From contig JAJPIT010000100.1 of NCBI GenBank assembly GCA_021324615.1, positions 1 to 63,643 of the forward strand: 63,643 nt of DNA, read 5' to 3'. Source of the DNA: Terriglobia bacterium (GTDB taxonomy: Bacteria; Acidobacteriota; Terriglobia; Bryobacterales; Bryobacteraceae). The notes under the pieces were generated by a model. That model searched no databases. It worked only from the letters and a program-made list of their open reading frames with translations, and had not been told where the DNA came from. Of this stretch, positions 35,796-45,027 are shown piece by piece. Made by a program: the position numbers and the translations under genes. The first letter of the stretch is position 1, and every line of letters starts with the position of its first letter.

Positions 35796-37705
35796 CGCAC
35801 CTGCCCCGGCGTCCGCGCCGGAAAATGGTAGGGCGGCGCCGGCCGCTCCACCACGTTTCCGGTCAGGGCCTCGTCAAGCTGAATCCGATTCTGTTCGAGC
35901 GTCGTGCCCAGCGCCTGATCCAGCGCCACCAGCGCCTTGGCATAGGCGTCGAGCGTCTGCACCTCGGCGTACTGCGCCGTGGCCAGGTCGCGTTCGCGCA
36001 GCACGACATTGTAGGCGGTGGACAGCCCGTTGCGCAGCCGGACGCGCTCTGCGTCGAGGGTGACCTGCGCCAGCCGCGTGGCCTCATGCGCCGCCGCCAC
36101 CTGCTCCTTGCCCTGGATCAGCGCCACGCGAGCCTGTTGCACCTGAAGCTGGATCTGGTTCCGGGTGTTCTGAACGGCGATCTCCTGCTGGTTGCGCTCC
36201 AGTTGCGCGCGGATCGCGTCGGCCTGCGCCGCGCGGTTGCGAATCGCGGCGCTGAAACTCAGGCCGTAGGCATACTGCGGATAGGACCCGTTCAGCGCCT
36301 GGGACAGCGAGCCGGCCGCGCCCCCCCTGCTCTTGGGCGTGTTGCCTTCCAAGCCCGATCCGGCGTACAGGCCAAAGACGGCCAGATTCGGACGCAGATT
36401 GCTGTTGGCGTACTTGATGGCCACTTCCTGGTTGGCCAGATTGTTGGAGTCCTCGCGCAGCTCCGGCCGGTTGGCCAGCGCGGTGCGGAAGGCCGCCGCC
36501 GCATCGGGCACGTCGTTTTCCCCCGGCGAGGGCATCGGATCGGTGAGCACGATCGCCGCCTGGTCCAGTTGCGGATTGCCCTGCTTGCTGATCAACTGCT
36601 TCAGCACCGCCTCCTGCTGCTGCTCGTTGGTTTCGGCGACGATCAGATCCCGCTGGCTCGCGGCCACCTGCGACTGCGCCGTCACCACGTCGAGATTCGA
36701 CAAAATCCCGATATCCTTCTCCTTCTCGGTTTCCGCCAGCAGATCCTTGGCCGCGTCCAGCTCCTTCCGCGCCACCTGCACGTTCTGCTGGAATTGCAGC
36801 AGATCGTAGTAGGCGTTTTCGACTTGAACGATGCTGGCGATCACCTGCTGCCGGAACACTTCACGGGCGGTCGACTGGTTGTTGCGCGCGACGATGATGA
36901 ACCGCTCGTTGGCCATCTTGCCGAAGCCGGCAAGCAGCGGCTGGTTGACGCCGATCGACAGCCGCGAGGTCACGTCCGGATTGAACAGCGTGTTCTGCTG
37001 CGTCGTGCTCTGCCGCAGAGTGCTCAGCGAAACCGAGTAGCTGGTGCCTTCGGTGAACATCTGCGCGTAGGAAAACGAATTGGCGGTGCCGTGGCTGGTA
37101 GTGGTGGGAATGCCCGAGACCACGATCGAATTCAGGGGGCTGGTGACCTGTTCCCAACTGAAGTTATAGTTGAACGTGGGATCGAAGGCTCCGGCCGGGC
37201 CGACGCTGACCGCGCCGCCGCCGCCGGTAATGCCGCCCGCGTTGCCGGTTCCTCCGGTCCCGCCGGCGCTGCTGACGCCCGCTCCGATGGCGCCCGAGTT
37301 CAGCTCGCCGGGATTTTGCGCGCCCGTGAATCCGCGCGAAGCCTGCCCGGATTTGGTGCGCAGAATATCGGTCGCCGCGATCGGCACCACGTAGCGTTGA
37401 ACCACGATATCCAGATTGTTTTCCAGCGCCAGGCTCAACGCGTCGGACAGAGAAAGCTCCAGTTTGCCGTCATGGATGAGGCTTTGCAGCCGGGGCGAAT
37501 TTTCCAGCATCGGCAGCGGGACCCGCCGCTGCGTATAGGGACGCCAGAAATCCGGAACCGCCCTGGTGCCCCGGCTGATGCTGTTCAGAAAACTTTGCGA
37601 GAAGCCGTTCATGACATTGCCGTTTCCGGCTTCGCCCTGCTGCGGAGCGCCCGCCGCGAAGGAAAGGGGCAGAAACAGCAGCAAGACCCGGTTTATAAAG
37701 GACAT
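35792..37705 (-). CDS. TolC-family outer-membrane efflux protein (upstream copy)
   Basis: A 637-aa TolC-like protein paralogous to the next gene. Signal peptide MSFINRVLLLFLPLSFAAGA. The N-terminal segment (DGKLELSLSDALSLALENNLDIVVQRY) and the coiled-coil repeats (ELDAAKDLLAETEKEKDIG; GLSTAYNVVLRERDLATAQY) identify the family. A long Gly-rich insert (about 145-185, GGTGGTGNAGGITGGGG) and SPLNSIVVSGIPTTTSHG are shared in shorter form with its partner. ATG 37705 with AGAGGT upstream; a 15-codon upstream extension is not signal-peptide-like. First gene of a two-gene operon from the promoter at 37721-37750. Confidence 0.86.
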   Translation of the reverse strand: MSFINRVLLLFLPLSFAAGAPQQGEAGNGNVMNGFSQSFLNSISRGTRAVPDFWRPYTQRRVPLPMLENSPRLQSLIHDGKLELSLSDALSLALENNLDIVVQRYVVPIAATDILRTKSGQASRGFTGAQNPGELNSGAIGAGVSSAGGTGGTGNAGGITGGGGAVSVGPAGAFDPTFNYNFSWEQVTSPLNSIVVSGIPTTTSHGTANSFSYAQMFTEGTSYSVSLSTLRQSTTQQNTLFNPDVTSRLSIGVNQPLLAGFGKMANERFIIVARNNQSTAREVFRQQVIASIVQVENAYYDLLQFQQNVQVARKELDAAKDLLAETEKEKDIGILSNLDVVTAQSQVAASQRDLIVAETNEQQQEAVLKQLISKQGNPQLDQAAIVLTDPMPSPGENDVPDAAAAFRTALANRPELREDSNNLANQEVAIKYANSNLRPNLAVFGLYAGSGLEGNTPKSRGGAAGSLSQALNGSYPQYAYGLSFSAAIRNRAAQADAIRAQLERNQQEIAVQNTRNQIQLQVQQARVALIQGKEQVAAAHEATRLAQVTLDAERVRLRNGLSTAYNVVLRERDLATAQYAEVQTLDAYAKALVALDQALGTTLEQNRIQLDEALTGNVVERPAPPYHFPARTPGQVR

Positions 37706-37720
37706 GCACACCTCTAGAGA

Positions 37721-37750
37721 ATTGTCTTTTGGCGCGGGAAGCAGTGTCAA
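37721..37750 (-). promoter_or_regulatory. Sigma-70-type promoter of the TolC pair
   Basis: Minus strand TTGACA (37745-37750) and GACAAT (37721-37726) with an 18-bp spacer, about 15 nt before the ATG. The minus-35 is a perfect consensus. Confidence 0.55.
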
Positions 37751-37833
37751 ATCCCGGAGCGCGAAAAGCCGCTAAATTGGCTTGACGACGCGCGCGCTCC
37801 AGGAGTTACCCGCCCGCGCGAAAACCATCCCGG

Positions 37834-39033
37834 CTAGGCGCGGGCGTTCTTGAAGATTTTCTTCAGCAGGGAAACCGCGCGGTCGACGTCCTTCTCCGTC
37901 AGGATATAGGGCGGCAGCATTCGCAGCACGGTCTCGTGGGTGCAGTTGAGCAGCACTCCCTTTTCCATCGCCTCGAGCACGATCGGCTTGCCGGCGATGT
38001 CCAGTTCCACGCCGATCATCAGCCCGCAGCCGCGAACCTCTTTGATGAAGGAGTGGTGCTTTGCCAGCTCATTCAGCCGCATCCGGAAATATGCGCCGAT
38101 ATGGGCGATGTGCGGCAGCAGCGGATCGAGAATGTCGAAAAATTCCAGCGCGACGCGGCAGGCCAGCGGCCCGCCTCCGAACGTCGAGCCGTGCATTCCG
38201 GCTCCGATCGCCGCAGCGGCCTTCTCGTTGGCCACCGCCACCCCCAGCGGGATGCCGCAGGCCAGGGGTTTCGCCGCCACCATCACGTCCGGCGTCACCA
38301 CCGGATCGAGCCTCTGATAGGAAAAATACGTGCCCGGCCGCCCCACGCCGCACTGGATCTCGTCGAAAATCAGCAGCGCGTTGTAGCGGTCCGCCAGCTC
38401 GCGGGCCTTGCGCGCGTACTCGCCCGTCACCGGATAGATTCCGCCTTCGCCCTGCACCAGCTCGCACACGATCGCCGCGGTTTTTCCCCCGGCGGCCTGC
38501 TCCAGCGCGGCAATATCGTTGCGCGGAACGAAGCGCGCGCCGGGAACCAGCGGCTCAAAGTCCCGGCGGTATTTTTCCTGCCCGGTGATGGAAAGCGCGC
38601 CAAAGGTGCGGCCGTGAAAGGAATTCTCCAGGGCGATCACCTCGATCTTTTCCGGCGAAATTTTCCGGCCGTGCGAGCGCGCCATTTTGAGCGCGGCCTC
38701 CATGGCTTCCGCTCCCGAATTGCAGAAGAACACCCGGTTCAGGCCGCTCGCCTTGGCCAGCCGTTCGGCCAGCGGGCCCTGATATTCGTGGTAATAAAGA
38801 TTCGACGTGTGGAGCAGAAGCGCCGCCTGCTCCCGGATCACCCGCGTCAGCCGCGGATGGGCGTAGCCCAGCGCGTTCACCCCGATGCCCGCGATCAGGT
38901 CGAGATAGCGCTTGCCCGCGGTGTCGTATACATAGCAGCCCTTGCCGCGGCGCAGAGTCAGAGGATACCGCGCGTAGTTCTGCAAAAGGAACCGCTGTTC
39001 CAGATCGGCCACCGAAGAAGCGACGCCCGCCAT
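37834..39033 (-). CDS. argD: Acetylornithine aminotransferase-type class III transaminase
   Basis: PLP-dependent transaminase, 399 aa, closest to ArgD (N-acetylornithine to N-acetylglutamate semialdehyde in arginine synthesis, often also succinyldiaminopimelate in lysine synthesis). Motifs: FFCNSGAEAMEAALKMAR, FHGRTFGALSITGQ, LIFDEIQCGVGR (PLP Asp in DEIQ, 224-227) and PLP-lysine K255 in MVAAKPLACGIPLG. The C-terminal NCTHETVLRMLPPYILTEKDVD is the ArgD ending. No other arg genes nearby. An ornithine or 4-aminobutyrate aminotransferase is a less likely alternative. Confidence 0.9.
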   Translation of the reverse strand: MAGVASSVADLEQRFLLQNYARYPLTLRRGKGCYVYDTAGKRYLDLIAGIGVNALGYAHPRLTRVIREQAALLLHTSNLYYHEYQGPLAERLAKASGLNRVFFCNSGAEAMEAALKMARSHGRKISPEKIEVIALENSFHGRTFGALSITGQEKYRRDFEPLVPGARFVPRNDIAALEQAAGGKTAAIVCELVQGEGGIYPVTGEYARKARELADRYNALLIFDEIQCGVGRPGTYFSYQRLDPVVTPDVMVAAKPLACGIPLGVAVANEKAAAAIGAGMHGSTFGGGPLACRVALEFFDILDPLLPHIAHIGAYFRMRLNELAKHHSFIKEVRGCGLMIGVELDIAGKPIVLEAMEKGVLLNCTHETVLRMLPPYILTEKDVDRAVSLLKKIFKNARA

Positions 39034-39039
39034 CTCTTC

Positions 39040-39045
39040 ATCTTA
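39040..39045 (-). promoter_or_regulatory. Leaderless minus-10 box of argD
   Basis: TAAGAT on the minus strand ends 6 nt before the ATG (spacer GAAGAG). Identical hexamer and spacing to ppiB. Confidence 0.5.
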
Positions 39046-39135
39046 AGCCGCTCAAGCCGCGGGCCGCCGGGATGGCGGCCGCGCCGCGGCGGGCATTGCT
39101 TTCCGCAGTTCGGCAGGCCAAGGTTCCCCAAGAAG

Positions 39136-40119
39136 CTAACGCCAGGACCAGGCCAGATACAGCGCGACGATCACCAGCGTCACCGCCGCGCAGCTCAGAG
39201 CCATCAGCCCCGTTTCGCTGCGCAGCCAGCCGGGAAGGCGCTCCAACAGGCGGGGAAGCGGTTCGGGTTCCCCGGGCAGCCGCGGCGGCGGCGCCGGGGA
39301 TGAGCCGCGGGCGGCCAGAATCCGCTCGATCTCATCCGCCACCAGCCCCAGGCTCGCCGGGCGCTGCGCCGGTTGTTTATCGAGCATCCGCGCGATCAGA
39401 TCCACCAGCGCCGGCGGAACCCTGGCGGCCTGCAGCGGGGTCAGATCGACGGGTTGATAAAGAATGTTTTCAAAAATTTTATCGACGCTGCTGCCGCCCA
39501 CAATCTTTTCGCCGGTCAAGAGCTCAAACAGCAGCGCGCCGAAAGCATAGACGTCGGCCTGCGGCCCGAGCTGGCGGCCGAGAACCTGTTCCGGAGCCAT
39601 ATAACACGGCGTGCCGAGCGTGAATCCGGCCTTGGTGAGCTGCATTCCGGCGGCCTTGGCGATGCCGAAATCCATCAGCTTGATCTTTCCCGCGGCGTCG
39701 ATGTTGATGTTTTCCGGCTTGATGTCGCGATGAATGACTTTCTGGGAATGAATAAAATCGACCGCGCGCGCCACTTGCAGGGCGATGTTCATGCGGCGCC
39801 GGAAATCGCCCAAATGATGATTGCGAATCGCCGCGCGCAGGCTCTCGCCCTCCAGATATTCCATCACGATGAAGGGCCGGCCGCGCTCTTCTCCAAAATC
39901 GTAAACGGCGATGATGTTGTCATGCCGCACGTTGGAGGCCACGCGCGCCTCCATCAGAAAACGGGCTTTGGATTCCTCGTCGGCGGCGCCTTCCTCGGTG
40001 AGAATTTTGAGCGCGACGCGGCGGCCAAGCACCGTGTCGGTGGCGCGATAGACATGGGACATCCCTCCACCCAGGAACTGGTCGATCTGATACTTGCCCA
40101 CGCGCGCGGGATGATCCAT
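39136..40119 (-). CDS. Membrane-anchored Ser/Thr protein kinase (PknB-like)
   Basis: A 327-aa Hanks-type kinase. Gly-rich loop GGGMSHVYRA, ATP-binding K38 in VALKIL, catalytic HRDIKPEN (130-137), DFG (150-152) and APEQ activation-segment anchor are all intact, so it should be active. A Pro-rich juxtamembrane linker (about 275-290) precedes a single C-terminal membrane helix (about 303-324, LMALSCAAVTLVIVALYLAW) with almost nothing outside; there are no PASTA or other sensor repeats. It probably reads intracellular or membrane cues. Divergent from the DUF3300 gene. Confidence 0.92.
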   Translation of the reverse strand: MDHPARVGKYQIDQFLGGGMSHVYRATDTVLGRRVALKILTEEGAADEESKARFLMEARVASNVRHDNIIAVYDFGEERGRPFIVMEYLEGESLRAAIRNHHLGDFRRRMNIALQVARAVDFIHSQKVIHRDIKPENINIDAAGKIKLMDFGIAKAAGMQLTKAGFTLGTPCYMAPEQVLGRQLGPQADVYAFGALLFELLTGEKIVGGSSVDKIFENILYQPVDLTPLQAARVPPALVDLIARMLDKQPAQRPASLGLVADEIERILAARGSSPAPPPRLPGEPEPLPRLLERLPGWLRSETGLMALSCAAVTLVIVALYLAWSWR

Positions 40120-40288
40120 TTCGCATATTTAGTTTATCCGATGCGCCCGGACGGGCCGAACCAACCCGCCGGCGCGAATCATCGTTTCCGGATTCGCACC
40201 GAACTGCAAGTCCGGCCGCGCCTTTTGCGCCGCTTTGAAACGCCGGGCTCGAAAAGGCCGTCTTCCTAGCAGAGGGAGGAGACGCAAG

Positions 40289-41071
40289 ATGAAGAAATTA
40301 TTAATATTTACTGGACTGGTCGCAAGGCTGGCGCTGCCTCAGCCTCCCCCTCCGCCCTATCCGCCGCAGGAGTTGGACAATCTGGTCTCGCGGATCGCGC
40401 TGTATCCCGATCCCCTGCTGTCGCAGGTGCTGGCCGCGGCGGGTTATCCGAATGAGATTCCCGACGCGGCGGCGTGGTCGAACCAGCACAGCTATCTGCA
40501 CGGCGACGCGCTGGCCGCGGCGATTCGGGAAGATCGCTTGCCGTGGGACCCGGCGGTGCAGGCGCTGCTGCCGTTTCCCTCCGTGCTGAACATGATGGTG
40601 GGCGATATGGGATGGACCACCGCGATCGGAAACGCCTTCCTGGCCGATCCGAACGGCGTCATGGACGCCGTGCAGCGCCGCCGGCAGGAGGCCATGAGCT
40701 ACGGATATCTGCAATCAAACGGACAGATCGTGGTGACCAGCAGCGGAGGGTATGTGACCATCCTGCCGGTGAATCCGGCGTTTATTCCCGTGCCGGTCTA
40801 CAACCCCTCGGTCGTGTTTGTGCGGCCGCGTCCGGGGTTCTTCGTCGGCGGGGCGATTACCTTCGGCGGCGTGACGCTCGGCGCGGCCTTCGCTCCCTGG
40901 GGCTGGGGCCATAACTACTTCGACTGGGGCGCGCGGCGGGTCATCATCAACAATCATCCCTGGGAGCGGCGGTGGGACAACCGCGCCGTCTACGTGCATC
41001 CCTACGAGCACGTCGAAAGGCATCCGGGCGAGCGCCGCATCGAGCGGCACGAACGCCACGAGCGGCGCTGA
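40289..41071 (+). CDS. DUF3300 exported protein
   Basis: A 260-aa protein of the DUF3300 family, function unknown. After a hydrophobic N-terminus (KKLLIFTGLVARLALPQ) and a Pro-rich stretch come the family blocks LDNLVSRIALYPDPLLSQVLAAAGYP and WDPAVQALLPFPSVLNMM. Then ILPVNPAFIPVPVYNPSVVF and a Gly-rich strand (FFVGGAITFGGVTLGAAFAPWGWG), ending in a His/Arg/Glu-rich tail (ERRIERHERHERR). ATG 40289 follows GGGAGGAG at normal spacing; an 18-codon upstream extension is rejected. Likely periplasmic or surface-located. Confidence 0.82.
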   Translation: MKKLLIFTGLVARLALPQPPPPPYPPQELDNLVSRIALYPDPLLSQVLAAAGYPNEIPDAAAWSNQHSYLHGDALAAAIREDRLPWDPAVQALLPFPSVLNMMVGDMGWTTAIGNAFLADPNGVMDAVQRRRQEAMSYGYLQSNGQIVVTSSGGYVTILPVNPAFIPVPVYNPSVVFVRPRPGFFVGGAITFGGVTLGAAFAPWGWGHNYFDWGARRVIINNHPWERRWDNRAVYVHPYEHVERHPGERRIERHERHERR

Positions 41072-41073
41072 AA

Positions 41074-42288
41074 TTACCGCGGGGCCGAGGGGTGCTGCGG
41101 AGGCGGATCGGGCCGGTCCACCGGGATCTTGTAGTTGAAAAATCCGATCATCATCTCCTGGAACGTCTGGTCCCCCCAGTGCACGGTCTGCGACGGATCG
41201 GGATTGAATTTATTGTTCGGCGAGTTGTCGTACCACGCCGTCGCTTCGATCTTCGAGCCGGCGGGGATCTGGCGCGGCTCGGCCAGAATGTAGCTCAACT
41301 GCCAGTTGAAGTCGTAATGCGGAACGCGGAGCAGCTCTTCGCTGCGGCCGTCGGGATAGGTCAGGACGTACTTGAACGCCTTCCCGCGCAGATGCATGTG
41401 CGGCGTCAGATCGAGCAGCGTCACATCTTCTTTAAAAACGTGCGTGGCTTGCGCCATGTAGTTGGGGTCGTTGGGCGGGATGTTCAGCCGGAACTGCGTG
41501 GCCGATCCGGACAGCGCGCGGAACTTGGGCTTGTCCTTGCGGATTTTGAGGCCCAGCACGCTGCGGTCGGTGGCTTCCTTGCCGTTCACCGTGTAGTGGA
41601 CCTGGAACAGCAGCGTCGATCCGGCCTTGACCAGATAGGCCGTGTCGGGATCCCAGGTGATGCTGGGAACGCCGGGCGCGTAGCCGATCAGCATGTTGCT
41701 GAACTGCTCGCCGCCGCGCATGGCCGGCTGATTGCCCTGCTGCACCAGCACCAGGATATGATGCACCTGCGAGCGTTGCTGCGGGCGCACCTCGGCGGCC
41801 TGCACCCAGGTGTCTTCCTTGAAGCCGGGATCGACCTTGAAATACTGATAGGGCACCACACCCTCGGCGGGAATCTTAAAATCCTTGCCCGTATCGAAGA
41901 CCAGGTCGGGCTGGCCGATCACCCATCCGTCGGTGAAATGCGGCATCGCCGGCAGATCGGCGGGATCGCCTTCCGGCGCGCCGCTGTCGGCCCACTGGAC
42001 GATGGTCGCCACCTGAGCGTCGGTCAGGCGGCGGTTATTGGAGAATTTGCCGACGGAGGGATCGGCGTCCCAGGGCGGCATGGCGCGCGTCGCCACCTGC
42101 TGTTTGATCGCTTTGGCCCAGGGCCGGACCTCCTGATAGTTGCGGAAGGACATCGGCGCGGCCTCGCCCGGCCGGTGGCATTCCAGGCAGCGCTGATACA
42201 AGATGGGCGCGACGTCCTTGCTGAAAGTCGGCGTGGCGGCCGAGAGCGCTCCGGCACAGGCGCCGGCAAACAAGAGTTTCAATTTCAT
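41074..42288 (-). CDS. Exported cytochrome c / copper type II monooxygenase-like protein
   Basis: A 404-aa exported protein joining a haem-c module and a peptidylglycine-monooxygenase-like fold. Signal peptide 1-18; CLECH (34-38) in the first domain, with PPWDADPSVGKFSNNRRLTD. The second domain has candidate copper ligands H176-H177 (QVHHILVLV), H231 (FQVHYT) and H297/H299 (TPHMHLRG), the arrangement of Cu2-type ascorbate-dependent monooxygenases. ATG 42288 is set by CGGAG upstream and the signal peptide; the longer in-frame opening is basic and unlikely. Common in Acidobacteria; no substrate known. Convergent with DUF3300, 2 bp apart. Confidence 0.8.
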   Translation of the reverse strand: MKLKLLFAGACAGALSAATPTFSKDVAPILYQRCLECHRPGEAAPMSFRNYQEVRPWAKAIKQQVATRAMPPWDADPSVGKFSNNRRLTDAQVATIVQWADSGAPEGDPADLPAMPHFTDGWVIGQPDLVFDTGKDFKIPAEGVVPYQYFKVDPGFKEDTWVQAAEVRPQQRSQVHHILVLVQQGNQPAMRGGEQFSNMLIGYAPGVPSITWDPDTAYLVKAGSTLLFQVHYTVNGKEATDRSVLGLKIRKDKPKFRALSGSATQFRLNIPPNDPNYMAQATHVFKEDVTLLDLTPHMHLRGKAFKYVLTYPDGRSEELLRVPHYDFNWQLSYILAEPRQIPAGSKIEATAWYDNSPNNKFNPDPSQTVHWGDQTFQEMMIGFFNYKIPVDRPDPPPQHPSAPR

Positions 42289-42421
42289 GGTCGTCTCCGA
42301 GGGCGGCGAAATGGCGGCAATCGACAAAATCCTATCAAAAAAATCGGCGGGAAACTTTAAAAAATTATAAAGAGGCGCGCGGCGCCGGGATTGCCTCGTC
42401 CTTCGCCGCGGGCGGGCCCCC

Positions 42422-42454
42422 AAAAAAAGCGGCCGCCCGGTCGCCCGGGCGGCC
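42422..42454 (-). terminator. Strong intrinsic terminator of groES-groEL
   Basis: A perfect 10-bp GC stem (42431-42440 with 42445-42454, 4-nt loop) followed on the minus strand by GC and seven T. It lies 30 bp after the groEL stop. Confidence 0.92.
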
Positions 42455-42483
42455 ATGTTCAAATCGTGGGTTGGATCCGGGGA

Positions 42484-44121
<1,638 letters not shown>

Positions 44122-44132
44122 TCAAATCCTCC

Positions 44133-44450
44133 CTAGGCGGTCTTCTTCGCCAGCTTTTCCGTGCTCTCCAGAATCCCCAGCACCTCGTCCTCGCGCATGA
44201 TCAGGTACTCTTCGCCGTCCAGCTTGATGTCCGAGCCGGAATACTTTCCAAACAGAATGCGGTCGCCCGCCTTGACATCCAGCGGGATCAGCTTCCCATC
44301 CTCGTTGCGCTTGCCCTGTCCGACGGCGATCACCTCGCCTTCCTGCGGTTTTTCCTTAGCCGAATCGGGGATAAACAATCCGCCGACTTTCGTCTCTTTT
44401 TCTTCGATTCGCTTGACCACGATGCGGTCGTAGAGCGGCCGAATGTGCAT
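44133..44450 (-). CDS. groS: Co-chaperonin GroES
   Basis: 10-kDa lid of the GroEL cavity. 105 aa, starting [19 protein letters not shown], with the mobile loop [16 protein letters not shown] and the roof segment [16 protein letters not shown]; ending [16 protein letters not shown]. Slightly longer than the usual 95-97 aa owing to an extra C-terminal ~10 residues ([10 protein letters not shown]). First gene of the groESL operon under a CIRCE-like operator. Confidence 0.97.
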   Translation of the reverse strand: MHIRPLYDRIVVKRIEEKETKVGGLFIPDSAKEKPQEGEVIAVGQGKRNEDGKLIPLDVKAGDRILFGKYSGSDIKLDGEEYLIMREDEVLGILESTEKLAKKTA

Positions 44451-44522
44451 AAATCATCCTCCCTAAAAAATGTATTTAGGCTGATTGCGGGGTCGCGGCC
44501 CGAGCGCTGCGATCCACGCCAT

Positions 44523-44553
44523 ATTATTAGCACACTCCGCCGAAGAGTGACAA
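44523..44553 (-). promoter_or_regulatory. groESL promoter overlapping the operator
   Basis: Minus strand TTGTCA (44548-44553) and AATAAT (44523-44528), each one mismatch from consensus, with a 19-bp spacer that contains the CIRCE-like dyad. Leader of about 65 nt. Confidence 0.5.
44527..44553. promoter_or_regulatory. Degenerate CIRCE (HrcA) operator
   Basis: TTAGCACAC-N9-GAGTGACAA compared with CIRCE TTAGCACTC-N9-GAGTGCTAA: 8/9 and 7/9 matches with the exact 9-bp spacing, in the groES promoter. HrcA control of groESL is a reasonable inference; hrcA is not in the window. Confidence 0.72.
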
Positions 44554-44589
44554 TAGTTTTTTGTAAGTGACTGCAATTTCAATGCTTTT

Positions 44590-45027
44590 TTATTCGCTAT
44601 CCGGACCCTCACTCCGGAAGCTGAGCTCAATTTCGCGCGCCTCCCGGGGCGCCGCGCGCAACCGGATTTCCACCCGCCGGCGGGGCAGCAGTTGCGGAAA
44701 GCGCTCGCCCCACTCAATCAGCACCACCGCGTCGCGGTCGAAAATCTCCTCCAGGCCGAGCGCCGCAACCTGCCCGGCGGTATCCAGCCGGTACAGGTCA
44801 ATATGATAAACGCGGGGCGAATATTCGTGAATCAGCGTAAAGGTGGGGCTGGTGACATCTTCGGGCGAGGCCGCGCCCAATCCCGCAACGATGCCCTTGG
44901 CCAGCGTGGTCTTGCCCGCGCCCAGATTGCCGATCAGAAGCACGACGGCGCGCGCCGGCAGCCGGGCGGCGATGCGCCGCCCCAACTCGATGGTCTCCTC
45001 CGCCGACCGGGTTTTAAAGACACTCAC
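44590..45027 (-). CDS. tsaE: tRNA threonylcarbamoyladenosine biosynthesis ATPase TsaE
   Basis: ATPase partner of TsaB/TsaD in making t6A37 on ANN-decoding tRNAs. 145 aa with Walker A GNLGAGKTTLAKG (from residue 33), then SPTFTLIHEY, the DLYRLD segment and VVLIEWGERF, all diagnostic. GTG start inside the 3' end of nnr (14-bp overlap). Last gene of a long minus-strand run. Essential in most bacteria. Confidence 0.95.
   Translation of the reverse strand: MSVFKTRSAEETIELGRRIAARLPARAVVLLIGNLGAGKTTLAKGIVAGLGAASPEDVTSPTFTLIHEYSPRVYHIDLYRLDTAGQVAALGLEEIFDRDAVVLIEWGERFPQLLPRRRVEIRLRAAPREAREIELSFRSEGPDSE

Noticed and set aside
35825-37717. A 630-codon plus-strand frame opposite the upstream TolC-like gene
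   Set aside because: No domain or start signal; the sense strand carries a TolC protein with promoter and signal peptide.
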